Positions 61,172 through 64,000 of a DNA stretch of 64,000 nucleotides are shown piece after piece. The first letter of the stretch is position 1; the number at the start of each line of letters is the position of its first letter. Under the pieces are notes generated by a model. It was given only the letters and a program-made list of their open reading frames with translations. It was not told where the DNA came from and searched no databases. The translations under genes and the position numbers were made by a program. Origin of the DNA: an uncultured Chthonomonas sp. (GTDB lineage: Bacteria > Armatimonadota > Chthonomonadetes > Chthonomonadales > CAJBBX01); NCBI GenBank assembly GCA_903951425.1, contig CAJBBX010000128.1:1-64000 (forward strand). Reading direction: 5' to 3'.

Positions 61172-63415
61172 TTACGGGCGGCCCACCGTCGCCTCGAAGC
61201 GGAGGTTGGCCTTTGGGCTCTCCCAGACGATGGCCTCGCTGGTGGCTGTCGGCTTGCCGCCGGCCAGTGAGCCGCCCGTCACCTTGAGACCGTCCGGCAG
61301 GCGGATGTGGACCGTGAGGCGGCCGGGCTTGCGCTTCGGCGAGAGCTTGACCTCGCCGGTGACCTTGCCGGAGGCGGCGTCGTAGCGCAAGGTCCAGTTG
61401 ACCGGGCCGTACTCGCTCGCCCCGCCCGAGATGCCCACCGGACTGCCGCTTCCCAGCCACTCGCGATCGGCCCCCAGGCCCAGGTGGAGGCCGTCGGGTT
61501 GCTCCATCACCAGCATGTCGCGCAGGGCGCGCGCCACGGCGATGGGGGTCCAGAGGTGCTGGCGGTCGCCGGTGCACTGGGCCGTGCCGGGCTCCTGGCC
61601 GCGCTCCTCGCACCAGGTGATCAGGGGAGTGCCGTGGTTCAGCGTGGCGCGGAAGTAGCGGGCCGCCGCGTCGCCGTTGCCCCTCCGCAGGTGGGCCTCG
61701 GCCAGGTTGTCCAGCGTGATGGCAACCCACATGCCGTCGGCCAGCCAGCCGGTATGGATCGGAATGCCGCCGGGGCTGAGCCGAGCCTCCATGTGCGCAA
61801 GTGTTCCGTCGATGAGCGGATGATCAGCTGGAAGCAGCTCGCAGGGCGTCAGGGCGTTGAGGCTGCCCCAGAGGCTGCCGCTGGTCTTGCCCGCCACGCC
61901 GGGTATCCAGCGCCGGTCGCCTTCCGTGATGGCCCCGCGCTCCATGGCGTCCAGCAGGTCGGCCTTGCCGGTCTGGTAGATGCGCTCCAGCTCAGAGGCC
62001 TCGGCGGCGTGGCCGAGGATGCGCGCCGCGGCGGCGGACATGCCGTCGGCGTAGACGGCCCAAATGTTGTGCGGCGTGAAGACGCCGTACATGTCATCGT
62101 CGCTGTAGAGGCCGCAATCGCCGAAGCCTCGGGGCATCAGGCCGTAGGTGAGGGGTTTAACGCCCGCCTCCAGCACACGGCTGCGGGCACGCTGCGTTTC
62201 GCGCCAGCGGCTCGCGGCCAGCATGCGCGGGTAGACGCCGGCCAGGTGCTTGCGGTCGCGAGTCAGGCGGTAGTGGGTCATGATGAACCACGTTTTGAAG
62301 CCCGAGCAGCTCCACATGGAGTGGCCCCAGCCCCGGTTGTCGTCCCAGTTGCCGTCGGGCTCCTGCAAGGCGAGGGGTAGCCGATAGCCGCGCTCGGCCT
62401 CCGTGTGCAGGCCCAGCTGGTCCAGGGTGATGGCCGAGATGGCCGCCTCGTGGGTGTTGGCCGCGCGGTAGACCTCGGTGCCCGGCACGGCAGCGATGTG
62501 CCCTCCGGCCGCCGGCTCCCGCATGATGAAGAGGTCGGCCAGGCAGGCCTTGTAGGCGCTCACGACGCCGGGGTCGGGAACGCTCACCTGCGCGGCGCGG
62601 CCGATCAGCTCTCGCCATTCGTGCTTGCCCGCCTCCATGTCGGCAGCCCAGGCGGCGGCGCGCAGGGCCGGCATCTCGGCGCTGAAGCTCAGGTAGGGGC
62701 GGATGATCCATCCCTCGGCCTTGCCGTGCGCAGGCACCGTCCAGATCATCAGGAGGGTCTTGGCTCCGGGCGAGCGTCCGTCGGGGCGGTCGGAGTTGGA
62801 CTGTGCGCCTAGGCCCAGGAGGAGCAGCCGGTCGGCGCGCTCGTTCCAGCCGGCGATGATATGGTCGGCGCCGCTGACGGCGGGCTCCATCCAGCCGGGG
62901 TTCTCGCCCCAGGAGCCGCTCTCGCAGCGGATCACGAAGCGCTGCGGCTTGTCGGTGGGGTTCTCCAGCGACAGGCGGCCCTCCACGGCTCTGAGTCCGC
63001 CCACTATCTCCAGCGTGACCTTGCCATCGGCGTCGTCGAACGTGGTAAGGACCGACGGTAGCCACCCCTCGCAGCGGGTCCATGCATGGCGTGCGAAGCC
63101 GTGTCCCGCGACCTGCGGCGTAATGGTGAACGACCACTGCGTGGGCGGCGTTCTAAAGGCTGCGGGAGGGTAGTTGCGCAGGTCGTCGTGGCTCCATGCC
63201 AGGCGCACCGAGCCGGGCTGCAGGTCCACCAGCGTGCGTTCGCTTGCGTCGGGCCGCCCTAGCGTCACGCGGTGCGGGGTGGCGAAGGAGTAGGCGAAGT
63301 CGATGCGGCTGCCGGCGGGCGTATCGGGCATGGCGGCGTGTCCTCGTGCGGGGAGTGCGAAGGTCGCGGCGAGCAGCGCTGCGCTCACCGTCAGTCGGGC
63401 CGAAGTGCGGAGCAT
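61172..63415 (-). CDS. Secreted six-hairpin glycosidase-like protein
   Basis: A 747-residue secreted protein; signal peptide about 1-27 (PARGHA). N-terminal beta-sandwich (about 30-270) is followed by an (alpha/alpha)6-like barrel: AANTHEAAISAITLDQLGLHTEAERGYRLPLALQEPDGNWDDNRGWGHSMW, then LTRDRKHLAGVYPRMLAASRWRETQRARS and GDCGLYSDDDMYGVFTPHNIWAVYADG. The pattern LDQLGLHTEAERGY resembles that of the 41418 protein (LDLQGMHKEAADGL). Acidic residues in SDDDMY and DGNWDDN may be catalytic. No family is sure. GAGGTGA precedes the ATG at 63415. Confidence 0.65.
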   Translation of the reverse strand: MLRTSARLTVSAALLAATFALPARGHAAMPDTPAGSRIDFAYSFATPHRVTLGRPDASERTLVDLQPGSVRLAWSHDDLRNYPPAAFRTPPTQWSFTITPQVAGHGFARHAWTRCEGWLPSVLTTFDDADGKVTLEIVGGLRAVEGRLSLENPTDKPQRFVIRCESGSWGENPGWMEPAVSGADHIIAGWNERADRLLLLGLGAQSNSDRPDGRSPGAKTLLMIWTVPAHGKAEGWIIRPYLSFSAEMPALRAAAWAADMEAGKHEWRELIGRAAQVSVPDPGVVSAYKACLADLFIMREPAAGGHIAAVPGTEVYRAANTHEAAISAITLDQLGLHTEAERGYRLPLALQEPDGNWDDNRGWGHSMWSCSGFKTWFIMTHYRLTRDRKHLAGVYPRMLAASRWRETQRARSRVLEAGVKPLTYGLMPRGFGDCGLYSDDDMYGVFTPHNIWAVYADGMSAAAARILGHAAEASELERIYQTGKADLLDAMERGAITEGDRRWIPGVAGKTSGSLWGSLNALTPCELLPADHPLIDGTLAHMEARLSPGGIPIHTGWLADGMWVAITLDNLAEAHLRRGNGDAAARYFRATLNHGTPLITWCEERGQEPGTAQCTGDRQHLWTPIAVARALRDMLVMEQPDGLHLGLGADREWLGSGSPVGISGGASEYGPVNWTLRYDAASGKVTGEVKLSPKRKPGRLTVHIRLPDGLKVTGGSLAGGKPTATSEAIVWESPKANLRFEATVGRP

Positions 63416-63518
63416 TTGGGCGCTTCACCTCACGCGGCGCGCCGAACCGGGGACGCAAGGACCGCCGCCTTCCGGTAACCTAGGAGGGCGGAGGACGATG
63501 CCTCCAGGAGGTCTGAGC

Positions 63519-64000
63519 ATGCCGCGTCTGGGTCTACTGGGTCTAACCACGCTATTTGCCGTCGCCAGCGGCGGTTCCTGCCTGGCGCAGGACATTATGG
63601 GTTCACTGGCCGCGCCGCACCAGGGGCGGAGCATGCGCGCCACCTCTTCGTTCCGCGGAGGCAAGGAGGGGAAGTACGACCCCGCCGCGCCGCCCACCAG
63701 CGACCGGACCGAGAAGAGCAACTGGGACAACTTCCGGGTGGCCCCGGGCCAGACGCACACCGTGATGGATGTGAAAGGCCCCGGCGTCATCACGCACATG
63801 TGGTTCACCTTCCTCGGTCCCGAGCCGCAAGGATGGGCTCCGCAGGGCTCGGCGAACCACCAGGAGATGCTCCTGCGCATCTACTGGGACGGTAGCGACA
63901 GGCCCGGCGTCGAGGCGCCCCTGGGCGACTTCTTCGCCAACTGCTTCGGCCTGCGCCGCGAGGTGAGGAGCTTGCCCGTGGTGGTTGAGGACGCCGACTC
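63519..64000 (+). CDS. GH172/DUF2961 protein, 5' part (runs off the window)
   Basis: The first 160 codons of a DUF2961 (glycoside hydrolase family 172) gene; members cleave difructose anhydrides or D-arabinofuranosides. A signal peptide (about 1-23, SGGSCLAQ) is followed by the family start: SSFRGGKEGKYDP, then GPGVITHMWFTF, LRIYWDGSDRPGVEAPLGDFF, all hallmarks of the family. The ATG at 63519 has AGGAGG 8 nt upstream; a second ATG at 63498 in the same frame is less likely. The gene is cut by the window end at 64000. It fits the fructan theme of the GH32 gene, but that link is inferred. Confidence 0.85.
   Translation, partial: MPRLGLLGLTTLFAVASGGSCLAQDIMGSLAAPHQGRSMRATSSFRGGKEGKYDPAAPPTSDRTEKSNWDNFRVAPGQTHTVMDVKGPGVITHMWFTFLGPEPQGWAPQGSANHQEMLLRIYWDGSDRPGVEAPLGDFFANCFGLRREVRSLPVVVEDAD

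Overview
The window is G+C-rich bacterial DNA, about two-thirds G+C by eye. It carries about 42 protein-coding genes and no rRNA, tRNA, CRISPR array or insertion sequence that I can recognise. Gene content suggests a heterotrophic bacterium specialised in complex plant or algal glycans, most like Armatimonadota; Planctomycetota or Verrucomicrobiota/Lentisphaerota are also possible. The reasons are three DUF6785-type polytopic membrane proteins, a DUF1080 protein, GH106, GH95-like, GH32, GH172 and GH5-like enzymes, many secreted beta-propellers, and no SusC/SusD pair. This placement is inference; no phylogenetic marker lies in the window.

Layout. 1-902 is non-coding and holds terminator-like hairpins and two dispersed palindromes. 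903-4931 encodes a TIM-barrel sugar isomerase/epimerase-like protein, a secreted DUF1080 protein, a PQQ-type propeller and a GH99/GH71-like protein. 5085-14029 is a tight five-gene + strand operon: an isochorismatase-fold protein lacking the usual Asp, a DUF6785 membrane protein, a secreted propeller, a NodB-like deacetylase with an extra N-terminal domain, and a GH95-like glycosidase. 14165-14895 is a Phd/VapC-type toxin-antitoxin module with a palindromic operator. 14933-19491 (-) has a two-domain pectate-lyase-like beta-helix protein and a secreted RCC1/Ig-like protein. 19670-23706 has two different FMN-dependent glutamate-synthase-like proteins, one fused to rubredoxin, around a divergently oriented unknown protein. 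23740-28164 has a secreted unknown, a secreted VOC protein, a SRPBCC protein, HtpX and an esterase-like hydrolase.

28421-31911 has a GH5-like/DUF5060 enzyme flanked by intergenic palindromes and a Gfo/Idh/MocA oxidoreductase whose EKP motif is altered. 31980-33287 is an AAA/DUF4143 ATPase whose ribosome-binding site lies in the loop of a hairpin. 33351-41246 (-) is the clearest glycan locus: sodium/solute symporter, GH106 rhamnosidase (4-nt overlap) and a second GH95-like enzyme. 41418-53118 holds a large six-hairpin glycosidase-like protein, a small secreted protein, an EamA permease with a TTG start, a Tat-exported GH32, a frameshifted DUF5666 gene, another large secreted protein and a GyrI-like protein. 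53350-64000 has the second DUF6785 protein, an amt-glnK pair, a CPA2 antiporter, the third DUF6785 protein, a six-hairpin protein and the start of a GH172 gene.

Working together: secreted glycosidases, lyases, a deacetylase and an esterase would strip rhamnose, fucose or galactose-like, fructose and uronic residues from polysaccharides. The symporter, and possibly the DUF6785 proteins, would import the products. The isomerase, Gfo/Idh and DUF1080 proteins fit a keto-glycoside oxidation route. Amt, GlnK and the glutamate synthases handle nitrogen. Intergenic DNA is unusually rich in short palindromes and 9-bp-period repeats.
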